Shown here piece after piece: positions 1 to 14,000 of a DNA stretch of 64,000 bases (the first letter of the stretch is position 1; every line of letters starts with the position of its first letter). Both the position numbers and the translations under genes were made by a program. The stretch is from Patiria pectinifera (taxonomy: Eukaryota > Echinodermata > Asteroidea > Valvatida > Asterinidae). The notes under the pieces were generated by a model, which was not told the origin of the DNA, searched no databases, and was given only the letters and a program-made list of their open reading frames with translations. Location of the stretch: NCBI GenBank assembly GCA_029964075.1, contig CM057133.1, positions 12,052,699-12,116,698 on the forward strand. The letters run 5' to 3'.

Positions 1-310
1 ATAAGGCTGTATACAACTGAAGCAAAGTGTATGAGTGTGGCTATATGTAAATGTAGTACAAGACACGTAACATGACAAATGTCTTTTGCTGAAAAACCTT
101 GTGATGCCCTACTAGAAATATGGCATCACTTTCGTGAAGAAACTGAACTTACCTTTTTCTTTGAAGACACTGCTACTGTGAATTGGCACTGAGTACCTAA
201 GATGAAAAATCTAAACACCATATGGGATATTCCAAGGATCAAGCCTTCTATATTCGTGGGCAGTGGACATTTCTTGGCTGATATTGATCCAAATATAGTG
301 GTGGTTCATC
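1..310. other. No gene seen
   Basis: AT-rich sequence with no open frame or splice pattern that I can support. It ends where the 100-bp tandem repeat begins. Confidence 0.5.
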
Positions 311-710
311 TTTAAGCAGGACCATATTAACCTGATACCGGGGCCATCGCCATGGATACATCATGGCCCTGTATCATGGACAAACCGATGTCAGACTATC
401 TTTAAGTGACCATAGGACCATATTCTAACCTGATGCCGGGGCCATCGTCATGGATACATCATGGCCCTGTATCATGGATGAACCGATGCCTGACGATACA
501 TCTTTAAGTGACCACAGAACCATATACTAACCTGATGCCGGGGCCATCGCCATGGATACATCAGGGCCCTTGTATCATGGATGAACCGATGGCTGATACA
601 TCTGTAAGTAAGTGACCATAGGACCATATACTAACCTGATGTCGGGGCCATCGCCATGGATACATCAGGGCCCTGTATCATGGATGAACCGATGGCCGAT
701 GCATCCAAGC
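311..710. repeat. Four-copy tandem repeat, about 100-bp unit
   Basis: Four head-to-tail copies begin near 311, 401, 503 and 603. Each holds the same order of blocks: TTTAAGTGACCATAGGACC, then CTAACCTGATGCCGGGGCC, then ATCGCCATGGATACATCA, then GTATCATGGATGAACCGATG. Copies differ by point changes and short indels, and unit length runs from about 90 to 108 bp. This is a minisatellite-like array with no coding frame. It could be internal repeats of a larger transposon, but no flanking termini were seen. Confidence 0.85.
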
Positions 711-719
711 TACCAGCCG

Positions 720-2020
720 GAGGGAGTATGGAGGCATTCATGGCTGGCGTTGAGGTGACCCCGCCCCCTCTGTGCATCCCACGAGGCATTGGGGTGTAGC
801 TGTACTGTGATTGGTTGGTGGATCGGCTGCGCTGGCTGCCTATTGGTCGCTTGGCGGCAGACGAACTGACTGTTCTCTTTGTATGCGATGGTTGCTGTGA
901 ATCATGTAAATATTTTAGAGAAAATCACAAGTCTGATAATTTATTAGTCTATTTTTATGAAGAAACACCCTTTTGGGGAACTCTATATAAAACTTCTGAT
1001 ACTTCTGTTTTTTCTGGGTTTTTTTGCCAAAATAAATAAATAAAAATAAATAAATAAACAAGAGCTCGGATGGTAATTAAATGTCCAAAAACGTGAATTA
1101 TACTGCCATGTTATCAATGTAGTAAATATTGAAACATGGCTCCCTTGAAACATACACCGGTACAAAGAGCCTTAAGTCTTAAATTTTAGGGTTGGGAAAA
1201 GAAAAAAAAAATTGAAAATTAAGAACTTGGAAAATTTCTAAGTCACAGTTCAACTCTTCAATTTTGAAAAGTTTTGCTGACTTCAACCCATATCTTGTGG
1301 ACGCAAATTTCCAAAACAGAGAATTTTAAAGGAGAAAACGTATCATGGTAAAAGAGCAACAAAACCTCTATCAAATCCTCTTAATGACATGTGACCTTGT
1401 TAACCACCTTTTTGGTTGCGCCTGCTCTAGGGTGCTGGGTGGCTGAGCTGTATCTTGGGCGCGGTGGGACCGTGGTTGCCTCCCCCATAGAACTGGATCC
1501 AACGGACACGGGCTTGGTAGCAGCTTGCATGTACCGTGATGGTACAAACGTGGCTAGGAGACGATACGTCATAAATAATTAGAACTGCTATAAACATGGA
1601 TGGGGAGGGGGGAAGGAGCATGGGCGGGCGGGGGCGGGGGTGGGGGGGGGGGCTTGGGGGAGGGAGGGGGGGGGTGCATGGGCAGGAGGGGGAAGTGGCC
1701 CTATCTAAGGGTGCGGGAGCTCTCTGGCTATTCGCTTTCTCAACAATTTTGGACATATTGTCGACAACTGATCACCGTGACCAATGAAAGTGGTTTTTAT
1801 GTTATACATTTTTAAAAGCGTTAACACCAGTTTAGACAAACTCTGTCCAATGAAAACTGGAAGGCCCTTGCTGTCACCACCTAAGATAGAATTTTTTTTT
1901 AACTTGAAATAAAACAGAACAGTGGCTGTGGAGCCCTGAATCAGTGGGTAAAGCTCAAACTCCCATTGTTGATTTTGACAGGTTTTTATAAGTTGATGAT
2001 GACTGTTGAAGACACAAACT
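720..2020. other. Non-coding stretch with simple repeats and a G-rich tract
   Basis: No supported exon. It contains an AAAT-type microsatellite at about 1030-1060 and a strongly G-rich tract at about 1597-1695. Short open frames across the G-tract are low-complexity artefacts. Confidence 0.5.
1597..1695 (+). repeat. G-rich tract, potential G-quadruplex
   Basis: About 100 bases are almost entirely G with occasional A, T or C, including runs of 5 to 11 G. Four or more G-runs lie close together, which is the pattern that can fold into a G-quadruplex. Apparent reading frames are poly-Gly or poly-Pro and are not credible proteins. Confidence 0.7.
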
Positions 2021-2035
2021 GTCAGCATTTGCTAC

Positions 2036-5000
2036 CTTTCTTTTTCTTCTTGTCCTTCTGGGTGGATTCTGTCTTGGAGCTGGAAATAAAAACAGAACGA
2101 TTAAATTTAACAAAAGTCCTAGAGAATATGTACTGTTGTTGTGAGTCCATCATAAGTCCATCACAGCTCTGGTCCAACCAAATCGCAAGTCAGCTCACAA
2201 GCAGCAGGTCATGAATGATAACAAAGGAATGCTTTTATTGCAGTTCATTTGAATAGTTTGTGCACTGACACAGGACTAGATGACTTATGCAGACTTGTGA
2301 CCGACTACTTGACTACAACAATGGTACCATTAAAATGCTGTGTAAAATTGTCTGTCGAAGAATATTTATCTGTGGGGCACAGTGTTCCAAAGGTTGCAGT
2401 GTTGGACACGTGTGCTGTGGTAGACGGGTTCGAAACCTGACAGGGAACATGGTGCTTGTGTTCTTGGGCAAGACACTTTACTACAATTGCCTCTCTCTAC
2501 CCAAGAGTATAAATGGGTACCTGTGAGGGTAGAGACCAAAGTGCGCTGATCTCAAGCTGCTGCAGAAAAATGGTCTCATTCCTGATGAACTTTTTAAAAT
2601 GTTGGTTTTTGTTAAAAAGTGAAACTGTGACTCAAAAAAAATCTGGACTATTTCTCACCCAACTGATGCATTCTTATCCCCATCTCTGGATGCATCTTGG
2701 ATTCTCAGGGCCTGTGATAAATCCTGTGAAATACCTGCGGGCAAGATTGGTAAAAAATAACAACGGGAAATAAAAGCAATCAATCCATTTCTCTTTCAGA
2801 TCATTGTTACTTCATACTGGCCTGTGCAACCACTTTTAAACAAACTTAATGAGTTGACAATATCTTGTTATTTTTTTATATACATGTACGTGTTTTCTTT
2901 TTCTTAATGAATTCACCAAAGTTTTAGTTGATAGGTAATTAAATTTTTACTTTTGTTGGCTTTTCCATTTCACCCATAGAAAAGTAAATATTTCAAACTT
3001 TGGAATTGAATTTGAGGCAAACCTATTTTAATAACAAGCAACACTAAATGTACTTTTAGAATCCCATTTGTCTTCCAGAACTTGGAATTATTTTCAAACA
3101 AAGAGAACAACTTTTTGCTCTTCGTTAGAGTGCCCAAGTAAATCTATACACATTATAAATTACATCGTCACTGACTTGACATAAAACTAAGCCAGTACCG
3201 CTTCCTCCGTAAACTGTTCACTGGCTCTAGATTATTCCCAGGATTAAAGCTACTTAAGCCCATATCCTGTTGACACTGTTGCGGTAGCCGTCAACTGACC
3301 TCCGTGTTCCTTCAATGACCTGTGTGCCTTTAACCCTAAAGGTCACCGCTCAATATAGACCAGCACTTCCAGGGCTTATATAAGTGTCTATAGACCAGGT
3401 GACAATTGTTTACAAAATTGGACGTTGTTCAATGTGGGCCAAATAACATGGAAAAGATGCTTTGAAAAAAAATGCTTTTCATAGTTTTACTCATTAAGGA
3501 CTTGTTTTATTAATGTTGTTTTATTTCTTTAAGGCTTTGCATAATTATAATTTATTGACAATTGTTTTGAGTGTTTCCTATTTAATCGGTTGGACAGCCC
3601 CTCGACAGAAACCATGTTTATTTTGGGTTATCCAGCGGGAGCTGGTTAAATATTGTTCTGTGTAAGTTTTGTCTAAAATGTCAGCGTTTGTTTTGTAACA
3701 ACTGTATCCCGAATAATGAAATGAATAAAATAAAACGAAATGTTTGGGGTTGCCCGGTGGTTTCCTGACGGTATGACGTCACAGGGCACTTGGTCTATAG
3801 TGTCAGTCAGGAGCAGTTGAAAAAGCATTTCAATACCTTGCCGATTGGCTTATATGACGTCAAGCCAAGTTTGATTTTAACCTTGGGCATCATTATAGCT
3901 TGTTTCCTGTTCTTGTTTTCACATCTTATTATGCCCTGACACCCCTCCCCCCTGGTATGGATCTAGATTACAGTAATCTTTTGATGTAAATCACCCTCCA
4001 AAAATGCATGGACAAACAACTGAATCTGGAGCAGCTGAACTCCATCTTTAATTTCCACGTGTCCCCGTGAGGCAGTACACTGGGAATTAGGGAAGGCGGA
4101 AAGAGAACGATTTGCAGCTTCTTACAAAGTCCTTGATTTAAAGAAATTTAATCTTTTTTTTTTAAGAAAAATAAATTGTATCACACACTATAGGGATTAA
4201 ACCTGTTGACCCCTGCATTCAGTCATAAAAGAATTTGCCTGACTACAGTGCTTTCCAGATGTTATTCACAAATTTATAATCTTGAATATTGTGGTCTGAA
4301 TAAAAGAGCATGCAGGTTAACACGTACCACAATTTGTACCAGAAAAAAAATTGAAGGTTGTCTACCATAACTTTTAGGTGGTCTGTTTCAAGACAGGACA
4401 AGTTTTCGTTCAATGGTCCAACAAAGGACATGTTCAAATTTCCTAAAAGGCTCCAATCGTATGACATCAAAAGTACCATGTGACCATCCAGTTTCCCCAT
4501 GATTGGCCACCATTGCAGTAGGCAAGCGTTTGGTTAGCAACCACGTCTTGCGTTGTAAACTAGAGAGTAGGGCGTATTCTGACTTAAAATAACTGCAAAT
4601 TCTTTATCGAATGGCATAATGGTCACTAACTGTTCCATTGTCATAATCACTCTGACCCAATCGTGCCAACCCAACACTGGGTGTTGGCTCCACATTTTTC
4701 TCGCAGTTTTTGCCGTCCATCACAGCTGTGAAGGCTTGACTACTGCCTACTGCAATGGTGGCGCTGACTTTCCGGTACCCCGATGTAGGCGGGGTCACGT
4801 GGGTCAGTAAGAGAGCCCTCTATAATGAAAACTTTTTCCAGAAATCTCATATGCTAAGCAAACCAGTAATAAGCATTTCTCATCACCAGATCTTTTTGTT
4901 GCTACCCTATTATGGCCTAACCTGCTAGCGTATTCTCCTGGACAACCAGCGGGGTTCTAGCACCACCCTTTGATGCGGCAGTGACAGGATTTGAAGCTGA

Positions 5001-8000
5001 CCTTTTGTCACCTTTGACCTGGGTCACATCGAGGTCACCGAGCAGGCTGACGGTCGGTACAGCCTCCACCTTAATCCTGGCCGTTTCCTGCGTATATCCC
5101 GTGTCTCTAGAATGAACATCAAGACCAAATTTTGCCTTATCATGTCAGCACAACTTGATTAGGTCCCCCCCCTTTAGAAAAAGAAAAATAATCGTAACAA
5201 ATAAATGTTGTGTTTCTAGTAACATTGACAATAAAAGGACAAGTCGGAAACTTAGAATTTTTTCCAATTTTCAACTTTGTTTAAATTTTGTTCATATGAA
5301 TGTATAGATTTTTCAGTTCAAAAATAATAATATAAAAGTCATCTGCTGACACTGTTTACACCCAAAATTTAAGGGTCAGAAAGGAGACCAAAAAAAACAC
5401 AGAATTTTTTTTGGGGGGGACAGAAAAAAACACAGGAAAATTAACCAAACCAAACCTCACTTTCAAGTGGGAAAGTTCAAGTAAGGAAGAGCAAATTCAG
5501 ATTTTATATTTTTTTCTTAGGAAACAGCTGTTGCCTGACCGAGATTTCAAAAGCGATACTGCCAACCAATTTGGAATACCTTTTTCTTATCATAATTAAC
5601 ATTCGTGGCATGTCCATGTTTTTGTCAAACCAAACTGAAAGCCAATATTCCGGGATTTTTTGTGTGTGGAGGGGGATCATTTCTGGTACGTAAGTAAAGT
5701 TTTAATTCAATTAGGTGTGACAGACGGCCGGAGTATCACAGAAGCGTTAAAAATAGCTGCAATAATTTGGGCAGGAAGGTTTTGCAATCAATGTTTCCTT
5801 TGACTAGTAAGTACATGTAGGGCCACAAAGGCTCATGTAAGGGTCACAGTCAAGACAAGTGGGGTAAAGTTGATTTCTCAACTATTTTTAAAACTAGCAA
5901 TCTTAAATCTCAAGAAATACGTTAAGACTTTTCATAAATTTGACGCGATTACAACAATATGAGCATGGGACTGTACCAAACCTATTTTTCTGGAGCAAAG
6001 ACTAATTTTGTAATAAGATAACTTTGTATAAGCTCCCAAATACAATCTTGACATCATTATATTTTCAACTTTTTTCTCACAAAAGATATGAAAAATGTAA
6101 GAAATTCTGGAAAGGATCTAAGATTTTAATAGATTTGTTGAGTTAAATGTCCATTCTGAAAAATGACAACAAACAAAAACGTTTTTTTTACAATCACAAT
6201 ATTTGCATTTCGTAGTCCTATACCTACCTCAGGTCACTCTCAACCACCGCCGGGGCGTGACATATGACCTTAGCTGGCGAGATGACCAGGTTGGTGTTGG
6301 TTTCGACCTCTGACCTGTCTGGGTCAACACGACCTCCGGACGCGTCCACAAACAGCACAGGGGAGGGGGTCAGATGTCTGATGTGCAGTACAGGGGACTG
6401 CTTCAAAATAAAAATCAATAAAAAATACACATATTTTATGCAAATATTGACTGCTAAAAATGGTGCAGTAAAACTAGCCTCCTGAGGTGATCCATGGAGT
6501 TTTGTTTTTCCGATGCGAAGCTGATGGAAAATAGAATGCTCAATGAATCAACGAGGGAGGCTAGTATTATTGTATCACAAATTAAAGAAGGAGTTCTGCC
6601 TAAACTGGTGCTGAACTTGTTGGAATAGACATTATGCGTTAAGGCGGAGTTAGAGGGCAGTGGTTTTGTCTCGCTAATTAAGATATGCATGAGTAATATT
6701 TAAATAAAACCACTAAATTTAATATTGCCCTTTTTTTTAGTGGTACTTGCTGCTGCATCAGACTCGAACCAGCCAGCCGACCCTGGCAAGCTCGGTGGTC
6801 AAGTGGTAGACGCATGCACCAGTGACTACAAATAAAAGGTCGTAGGTTTGAGTCCCACCCAAGTATATTTCGTTACATTTTTCCCTCACAATCACTCAAG
6901 ACAACACTAAGTACACAGTGTTTAAAATATAATGGTGAAGGGCAAAACCGATATTGATTTTATATCACCCCGATGCAAATTCCATATACCCACTGAAGTA
7001 CCTGCAAGGTATAAGGTCTATAGAACTTTTAAGGTAAATAAATGCGACAGGTTTTGGATGAAGGGCTCGACATATCTCACCTTTGATGTGCTGTGGCTTG
7101 GATCATTTTCAGCATCTGACAGCTCTAACAATGCTGAGGGCGTTGGCTTGGAGGGGGAGCTGGGCGTGGCTCCATGGCCACTCCCATACTGACTACCAAA
7201 CGGCAACCTACACGTCAAAAGAATAATATCCAGTTATGACAAATTAAGATATGAAAAACTGGACATTCTGATTCTTCTATAATCATACAGCTGCTTTTAT
7301 GTTTTAGGCAAATCGGCCAGATTACAGGCCATCGGGCAACCGATTAAAATATCAATCCGGAACTATTTTCATGAATCTTGTACCAAGCAGTTTAAATTGA
7401 AGAAGTTGATTTTAAAAGTCCAGATATGTACAAGATTAGTAAAATCTTTAATTGTTCCAAATGGTTAAAATTTACATTTGGAAAACATCGGCCTAGTTCT
7501 GTTTAAAAAAACCCAGATACATAAACCAAATAAACTTGCAATAAAATCCCCATGCTAAATATAGCAGTCCAGTTGGTGGCTAAGCACTGATATGAAAATT
7601 TTCAAAATTGTATGTAGTGCATTTACTCTACAGCTCAATTGATTAAATGAATCAAAAAGTCGACAAAATAAAAGCCACTGAGTATTGGTTCCAAAGTATT
7701 TGTCTGTCCACTCCCCGTTCAATTACCTAAAATAATAATAATAATAACAATTAGTTCAGAATCTTTTCTTTAGTTTTGCTCCAATAAATCTGGACATTGT
7801 AAATTCCTAAATGGCCCACATGTACAAAAATGAAATCAAATTGCTTTCTGTTCCTAAGCAACCTGTCGGCTACACTGAACCGAAACGGTATTGCAAACAC
7901 ATCAATCAATATTAGCTGATGCGACTGCCCGTAAAAGTTAAAGAGCCATGAATCAAAAAAAAAAATTATCTAAGCTAAGGAACAACGGGGGATACAACAT

Positions 8001-11000
8001 TAAAAATTCTCTCGCCAATTCAACTTGACAAACAATATCATCCTGCACCAATCAATATTTTGTGAAGCGACAAATGGTAGCGAAAGTCAAGGAGCAGTGA
8101 ATTATATTTGAAGAGGATTCAACTGACAATTCAATGGAAAAAAATCCGTGCCATTTCAGCTCCGCAATCAATAATATCCCCCTTTTAATATTCAAAGACA
8201 ATTATTTCTGAAATTGACCGTTCTCGGAACTAATAGTCCATGAAAGAATTAGTGCTGAACAAACAACCCAAGCATTGTCAAAAGGCGTGTTAATATCCAA
8301 ACACAAAGTGAATTTTTCTTTTGCTTACAATTGAATGAACTAGCCTTTGTACTGATAGCATTCACGTGTGTAACAGGTACTCGTGTACTTATCAGCTATT
8401 TACCAATGATTAAATCTGTATTGTATGGACACTACAACTGGACTACGACAATCGAGAGTTCTCGTTTTCCTGCGTTCGTTTGGAATATCTCTGCAACAAC
8501 GACAAGACATGTTTACGCAATGATATGATCGATGACAATATGAGGCGGAACACTACGGGAATGGGGGCGGCTAACAAAATGGGTAAACATTAACACCGGG
8601 GAGTGGAACAGATATAAAACAGTGAAACCGCGACAAAAGGCAACAGTGTGCCATGTGTGCGACCTCAAAATGCTCCCACAGATCACAAGTTTGTGAGCAT
8701 TTTACTGTCAAAGGAACTTTTTATTCTGGCGTTGGGGAAAAGGACCGACACACTATAGAAAGTCACTTCTTCTCAATGCAAAGACATGCGGAATGTGATA
8801 TTAAACAAAGTGGAATTTATGAGGAAATCAAAGATTGAGTAAGCAGAATTAACGATTAAAGGCAAACTTTGAAGTGTACAATTATTAAAGGATGCTGTTT
8901 GGCTGTGACTGCTCCTGATGCTTGAGAACATGACACACAGTTTTGAAATTTGAACTACGCATTTACAATCCCAACAGTTGAGATTCACAACTGGATTCTC
9001 GCTCGGCACTTATTCTGAGGAAACAAAAGTTTGATATGCCACAGCCAGGATTCGAACCTACTTTCTGAAGACCAACAGATTTGTTATAGGCCTAAGTGCA
9101 CACAGCAGGCTTAAATGGCTCTCATCTCAGCTACTGGAGGAGTCTGCTAATAGTCAGAAGCCTTGACTAGGATTTGAACATCTAACCAATGCATTTCTTT
9201 TGAGATATGCCACAACCAGGATTCGAACCAACAGTCTGAAGACCGGCAGAAGTCTCACCTGGACAACTTGTGACGACAATGAAAAGGGGCCTGGAGCTGG
9301 ACTCGAATCAGTCTTAAAACCACGACAGAGCTAAACAAGATTGGTCTCATCTCATCCATTTGGAGACTCAACTGAGGACTCAATATACACGTAGTTGTCT
9401 ACAACATTCATGACAAAATTACCGACAGAAATTTGGCTATTGACGATCAGCAATCACACCCAGCCAGAGCTCAAATCAACAGGACCAAATGTTGTATGTA
9501 AGTAAATGTAACATTGACGCATTTTCTTGAAGACGACCAGAACCAGGAATTGCAAACAGTGCAATACTACCAGATTGGAACCTTTTGTCTGGCAAGACAT
9601 TTGTGACTTCTGACTCTGAGGATAGTTTTAGGAAGCTCCAAATGTTAAGTGTTTGATCCTCCTGTGGAATTTTATGTTGTGAACAGTTTTATCAGTCGAC
9701 TTATTAAAGTCTTATTTTATGCACATGTAGCATCATTGTGAATTTGAGGTAAGACAATTGTTTGTAATGTTTGTGTGTACAATATTTTGAAAATACAAAA
9801 ACTCTTTAAAACATCATATAGACAAGCCTAGTACGTATAGTGCAAGTACGGTATATGAGCATAATTTGATAAAAACATTTTAAATTTAAATTAGATTGAA
9901 AAGGAGAAACAGCAAAGCCAAGATGGAATATGCTGGAGATTTAATGAATGGGACGGAGAGTCCAGTGAATGGCACGCAAAATGAACAACCCCCTGGCAGA
10001 CTGAATTTCTCAATATTACTCATCATGATAGTACCCCTTACAATAATGGCCATCGTATACATTTGGATTATACTTTCCGTAGCGTTCTGCCACTCCCTCC
10101 GAAAACCCTCCAACTATTTTCTGGCCAACCTCTGTCTTTCCGAGTTACTGTGCGTCATCCTGTCCCTGCGCACGATCCCCTTCATGGGGGACAACACCAA
10201 AATGTACGACATTTCGTTTCTCGTGATTCTCATGTTAGTGTTCAACTACCTCATCGCCATGTACTTTGTGAATTCCATCTTGGTGGCCGGGGACATGTAC
10301 GTGAAGGTGTCGCGGCCCATGCAGTATTTGCGCCTGATGACCGATCGGAGAAGCTTGCTGATAATTGTTCTAGGGTGGGTTATCATGACGGTAGTCGCAT
10401 CCATCCTGGCCGCCGTTACGTTCACGTGTAGCCAGATACGAGGCATTGTTGAACCGATCCAAATCGTTCACGCGGCAGAGAATGAGTTCATTGTGGTGAC
10501 TTTTAACGTCTGCTTTGATACTGTGAGCATCCCCTGTGTTTTCATTGTTGCCGTCTTGTGTTCGTCCTTGGCGCGCATTGCTTGCAACCAACACAAAAAA
10601 ATACACCAAGAAACTTGCAGTGTGTCGCAGACAGTTGTGGATCAAAGTCAAGCAAACTCAAATGCAAACAGGCCCGGCCCAACCAATAAAAAAAATCCAA
10701 ACGTCAATCGCAAGACGATGCGGTATTTTCTCATCAATTTCAGTTCGTTCGTCGTGGCGTGGGTACCAATGATTATAACGTGCACTATCTTTGCCTGTTA
10801 TGGGAGGGTCACCGAGCAGCAGTTAAAAGTGTCTGCTCTTTTGGCCATAAATCCGATTTGTCACGTTTTCATTGGGACAACCTTCCTGACGTACATTCAA
10901 GCTGAACATAGGCAGGTACTCCGAAAGGCCGTTACGTGCATTGTGAGCAAGTGTAAGCGGTCACGTTGAAATTTCAATTTGTAACTGGAAAAAACTGGTG

Positions 11001-14000
11001 TCAGACTTCAAGACGTCTCAAATATTTTGGTATTCACAAGTTTGATGGAATTTTAAACAACATTTACTCTTCCCAAACTTGTGTGATGGATAACTTTTGG
11101 AAAAACTCTTTGTGTTGTGAGCACAGAGGTTTTAAATTCCTCCAGATTCTATTTTAATTACCTATTTTAAGATACACATTTTCTGACAATTCTAAAGAAT
11201 TCTAGTTATTGTAGTCTGTGCCTTATTATTGATTTGAAATTGAAGTGTTACCAATCATATGAAGGCTACGTGAACATATGAATGAAGTGCAAATGTTTCG
11301 CTGTGTTAACTTAACTGTGTATTAAAAACTGTATTTTTAAGGTAATTTTTAAGGTACAGGGAACACTAGATGAATATTGTGTCATTCAAATTACACACAA
11401 AATGTATGAATAGTTTGGTGATAAAAAAAAACAGTGAGACTTTCTTTGAAAATAACATGTAAGTAAAGTCAGTCAAGACTCACGAGCATACATTTACATT
11501 TGTGTATGACCCATATTAAGACTGGCGTTTATGTTCCGTTTCAATGGAATGAGATGGCTGAGAATATTTCTATTCCCCCTAGATGGGATGCCAGTCCATC
11601 ACAGGTTGCTCCCAAGCTAATGGGAGGAGAGAGGCAAGTGGGGGTGAAGTGGCTTGCCCAAGGACACAACATATGGCCAGCAGCTGGATTCGAACCCCTG
11701 ACCCTCTGATCGTGAATCACAAACTCTAACCACTTGGTCACATTTCTCAGTATTCTCTAAAATAATGAGGGCAAAATGACTGCCTGAAATTGAACATTTT
11801 TGGACCGTTTAAAGATTCGTCCAAGGGAAAAGAAGTGAACTCAGGTCAATTCTGTACAGTGAATTTTGCATTCTAGTGAAATAATTTGTCACTGTGCAAG
11901 GGACAGGTCAAAATTTGGTTGTGCTATTTCATGTTATCAGAGCAGTTTTTGTGTCTAATTGCTAGCCTATGTATCATGTGTATTATATTAACTCATTAGC
12001 ACTTGTATTACATTGTACTAGGCTGTATTTATTGCTTGATAATCCATAAAACAAAGGGTGCTGGGGCAGGTTTGGGCAGTATAAGGACTAACAGGCAGGG
12101 CGCTTTGGGGCGGTACAGGCACTAATGGGTTAAGAACAGTATACAAGTAATTAATGTTTATGAGTGCAATTGTGAAAATATTTTCATGAGTTGAAAGATG
12201 GAATGTTCCATTCAACAAGGCCAAGCCGAGTTGAACGGAACATTCAACGAAAATGCATTCAATGCAAAACGCTCATTGTTTGTTTTATATAACATCCAAG
12301 TAGATCTTTGTCATTCGATTCGAGGATAAAACTATAAAAACAAACACAATTTACAAAATTGTATTCTGGCATCCAGTATTTTTGTTCAGCTTGTTCAAAG
12401 TTAACAAAGGTTTAAAATTAAAGACATCAACAATATATGGGCAGAAAACAAATAATGAATGTTTCACATTCGTGCAATGGAAAGAATAATTTCATTCGGT
12501 AACAGATGGAATATTCAATTCCACTCAACTTCGCCTCGTGGAATATATAACATTTTATCTGTCACCTCATAAAATTATTCTTACCACTGCACTCATAAAC
12601 ATTCATTATTTGTGTGCTAACTCACGATTTGGATTGATGTGAGATGTCGTCTGGTGTTTTGGGACCGTTGCCGGTCATAGCCCTTGCCAGGGACTGCCTG
12701 GGAGGGGTGAGGGTGCCCTCTACAGGGTAGCCGCAATTAGGCAGGGTCACTGTTAAATCACCTGCAAAAATAATCATTTGAAAAAGTATAAAGTTGCTGA
12801 TACCGATAAGTTGAAAATGATATTGTCACGACAGGTTGAGCATAATTTTTCCAAATAAAAAAAACACTCTGTATGCTATTATTCTTCACTTCAAAACCCC
12901 AAGATGAATCGCTTTCATTTAGTTTATGTATTTAAAAGTCTATTTAGTCATTAAGTTTTTTAAATTAGAAATTAGACATTGTTTATCCATCTTTTGATAG
13001 ATAAATGCATTTTTATCAATTTATTTGAATTTGAAGGCAAACTGTTTTAGTGTATAGAAAACCAAAATTGATATTATTTTAGGTTTTTCAGACACATGGA
13101 TAAACTTACCAAATATACCTTTTAATACAATATTAATAATTAAAAATCTGTAACGATTAATAAATAATCAATTAAAGATTAATAAAAATGAATATCAGTC
13201 CTTTCTTTTGCAATTCATTGTTCTGCTTTTTCAACAGAACTGAATCTTGCCAGTAATAAATGACTACCAATTAAGTCTTTAATAGTCACCAACATTCATC
13301 AGTGTTCAGAAATTGTGTACAAATAGATCACAGATAAAATAACAAAACATACAACAATAAATATACTTCTGATACGCCAACATTAAAATGGCCGCTACTG
13401 GACTGAGTTGGGAGAAATTAATAGATTTTTTTATCTACCTGTATCCGTGTTTGAAGCGTTCAGATTAAAATCTCTTGGAGACGCAAACACAGTCATAGTG
13501 TCTGGTAGAACTGGTTTACTCACGAGCCGACCCTGGGCCAACCCTCTCCTGTTGAAAAAATTGAATCGATTTTCTGTGATAAGTTGAGAAGTCACTGACT
13601 GACTGAGTGACTGAGTGACTGAGTGACTGATTGACATTTGTGAGCTGGGCAGTGCTATTGTATATGATAACCCTGTAACACTACTGAATGGGCTAAATCC
13701 GGGCCCAGGCTAGGACCTTAGTGCAAAAAAAAACATGCAAAACTAAATCAGGCCAAGTGAGTTGACTCAACATCATGCTCAAGTCTACGTGACTGGCACT
13801 GGCAGCAGAAACAATCCAGCACGCGCGTGATCTTTCGAGTTTGGAAATTTAGATACGCAAACGTGTGCAAACAAACCTGGAAATTACATAAAAAGGGTGA
13901 GTGTGCTTCTAAAGCGTAAATATAAAATAAACTACAAAAAAGGTTAAATTTAAAAATGAAAAATTGGAAAATTTCTACATTTTCGGGTAGGCCTAAGCCT

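Noticed and set aside
4604-4798. Minus frame as an additional exon of the unrecognised gene
   Set aside because: The possible acceptor has no pyrimidine tract, and part of the frame is a self-complementary stretch (CCAACACTGGGTGTTGG).
10063-10772. Frames overlapping the nested GPCR on both strands
   Set aside because: Shadows of the seven-helix frame.
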